This document shows, in pieces, positions 30,479-31,591 of a stretch of 31,591 nucleotides of DNA. The DNA is from Paulinella micropora (taxonomy: Eukaryota; Cercozoa; Imbricatea; Euglyphida), in contig BJOX01000123.1 in NCBI GenBank assembly GCA_009731375.1, positions 822,281-853,871 of the forward strand, written 5' to 3'. Within the stretch, counting starts at the first letter, position 1. The number at the start of each line of letters is the position of its first letter. The notes under the pieces were generated by a model. It worked only from the letters and a program-made list of their open reading frames with translations, was not told where the DNA came from and searched no databases. The position numbers were made by a program, and so were the translations under genes.

Positions 30479-31591
30479 TTAGATAGTAAGCGATGAATTA
30501 CTTCGACGGCAGCCAGTCCTCATCGTCTTCCTCCTCACCATCTTCCTCCTGCCTTGATCATCTTCCTCCTCGACATGCTCGATATTTTCTTCTTCTTCCT
30601 GTTTGGCACCCTCTTCCTTTTCGGCACCCTCTTTCTGTTCTGCACCCTCTGGACACAGACATCGACAGGGTGGTTCAAGGTGTAACGGATTAGTACACCG
30701 GATACAGGTCGTAGCTCCATGAGAGACATCGATTCTCTGATTGCAGGCACAACATTCTATGTTCGGTTCTTCCTCTTCTGCACCCTCACTCCCGTTGTCA
30801 GAGTCAGAGCTCGATGTTTTGGGCTTTTTGCTACTTACGCTGGCAAGGACGGCAGCTGGCACTGGGGATTTGCGCTTTTGAGACTCATTTACCATTTTCT
30901 CTCTGAACTTTTGATCAATCTCTTTGCAGCCTGCATCATACTGTGCTGACTCTTCCTCTAACTGCGTGCTAGTCTGCTTTGCGGGCGTGGCAGGTGCTGC
31001 AGTCGCAGTGACAACCTGGCTTCCTGTTACGCTGGCAGGGGCGGCAGGTACAGTGACAGCCTGGCTAGCTGTTACGCTGGCATTGGCGGCAGGCTCAGTA
31101 CTAGTATCCTCACGCACTTCTGCACCAATCGTTGGTAAACTGCCCCCGATCACAGGCGTGCGAAGGGAAGTAAAGATCGACATGCTGAGATTGTCCGGAC
31201 AATAGAACAAATCATCAAAAAACTTGCCTTTCTCCTTCCATCGCTTCACAAAATACGCAAGGTCATATTTGTTGTGCGGAAAATTAGCGTTCAGGGCATA
31301 GCCTGGGCCAGCCTTTTTGATGACATCTCGGTATTTATCGTCCACCTACATCGTTACATCGTTATGATGTGTGTTTAAATGAAACCAGATACAAACATAT
31401 GCGTGCACATTAGATATGACCATAACAATACTAACCTCCCAAAGCACCCACTCTCCAGGGTGAATCATATTTGATATCCCAGTCAACAACCCAAGCTTGG
31501 GATAAGTCACTGCGACTTGGTAGGGAGTATTCTTCAAGCCACCATCTGTTGTTTCAAAGACGATGCTGTCATAATCTATGTTGGTTGTCTC
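30479..31591 (-). CDS. Two-exon gene, acidic protein with a C-terminal Cys/His cluster (5' partial)
   Basis: Exon A is 31591-31436, open to the window edge (from ETTNIDYDSIVFETTD to NMIHPGEWVLWE). Exon B is 31345-30479 (from VDDKYRDVIKKAGPG to a TAA). A 90-nt intron (31435-31346) joins them in phase 0 with GAG|GTTAGT and TGTAG|GTG borders. The N-terminal ~110 residues look globular. A low-complexity Ala/Thr/Val segment follows with a 15-residue repeat (45-bp DNA unit, TGSQVVT/TASQAVT), then a basic patch (KRKSPVPAAVLASVSSKKPK, a likely nuclear signal). The cluster CCAC-x12-CIRC-x4-H-x4-PCRCLC looks like a zinc-binding PHD/treble-clef-like finger. The tail is Glu-rich with EGAE/KQ repeats and ends basic. 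A nuclear or chromatin-associated role is inference only; the N-terminal domain is not recognised and a mobile-element-derived protein is possible. Confidence 0.7.
31346..31435 (-). other. 90-nt GT-AG intron
   Basis: Donor GTTAGT after ...TTTGGGAG, acceptor TGTAG before GTGGACGAT; phase 0. Both flanking exons remain open in the same frame after removal, while the retained intron would bring an in-frame TAG at its last codon. Confidence 0.75.

Overview
This is a repeat-dominated nuclear window from a eukaryote. The evidence is a GT-AG intron, a Ty1/copia-type LTR retroelement, long runs of microsatellite, and six scaffold gaps of N, two of them exactly 10 bases. I cannot name the species. The copia element and the diversity of tetra-, penta- and heptanucleotide repeats fit an alga, another protist or an invertebrate. 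There is no sign of a bacterial, plasmid or phage context.

Layout. At 0.4-1.1 kb there is a minus-strand gag-like or acidic-protein reading frame broken by one in-frame stop. At 1.6-3.3 kb there are small repeats: a 90-bp tandem with an inverted copy, a 286-bp foldback element, and a dispersed repeat that recurs near 19.9 kb. From about 4.3 to 11.6 kb the sequence is almost unbroken microsatellite (GTAT, GTTAT, GATA, GGAT, GA, TA, CA, CATTA, CATA, ATAAC). Short unique modules sit inside it and are copied several times. The microsatellite landscape continues as polypyrimidine (12.2-13.1 kb), GTT/GTC (13.9-14.1 kb), TATC (14.2-15.4 kb) and AAT (15.4-19.0 kb) tracts. Among the AAT tracts lie two families of GC-rich modules (16.0-17.2 kb) and a triplicated 493-bp repeat (17.3-18.7 kb).

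From 20.5 to 23.5 kb there is a minus-strand, 5'-truncated, frameshifted copia element. Its reverse transcriptase and RNase H remains are followed by a polypurine tract and a 205-bp terminal repeat with perfect 8-bp inverted ends. From 24.0 to 30.3 kb an AT-rich region holds a diverged direct duplication of about 890 bp, a family of ~80-bp foldback hairpins, AACTTGAAAT-type decamer arrays, and two oppositely oriented GGGGTAT heptamer arrays. Two unrecognised open frames (25.76-26.10 and 28.16-28.62 kb) lie between the duplicated segments. At the right edge (30.48-31.59 kb) is the best host gene: a minus-strand gene with one 90-nt phase-0 intron, an acidic C-terminus and a Cys/His cluster. It is cut at its 5' end by the window boundary.

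The most unusual observation is a short module inside the GATA region. It reads on the minus strand as a peptide resembling the NUMOD1/IENR1 DNA-binding motif of homing endonucleases. All five single-base differences between the full copy and three of its partial copies fall at codon third positions and are silent. The genes shown do not form a pathway; the window is best read as a mobile-element and microsatellite graveyard with one or two host genes.
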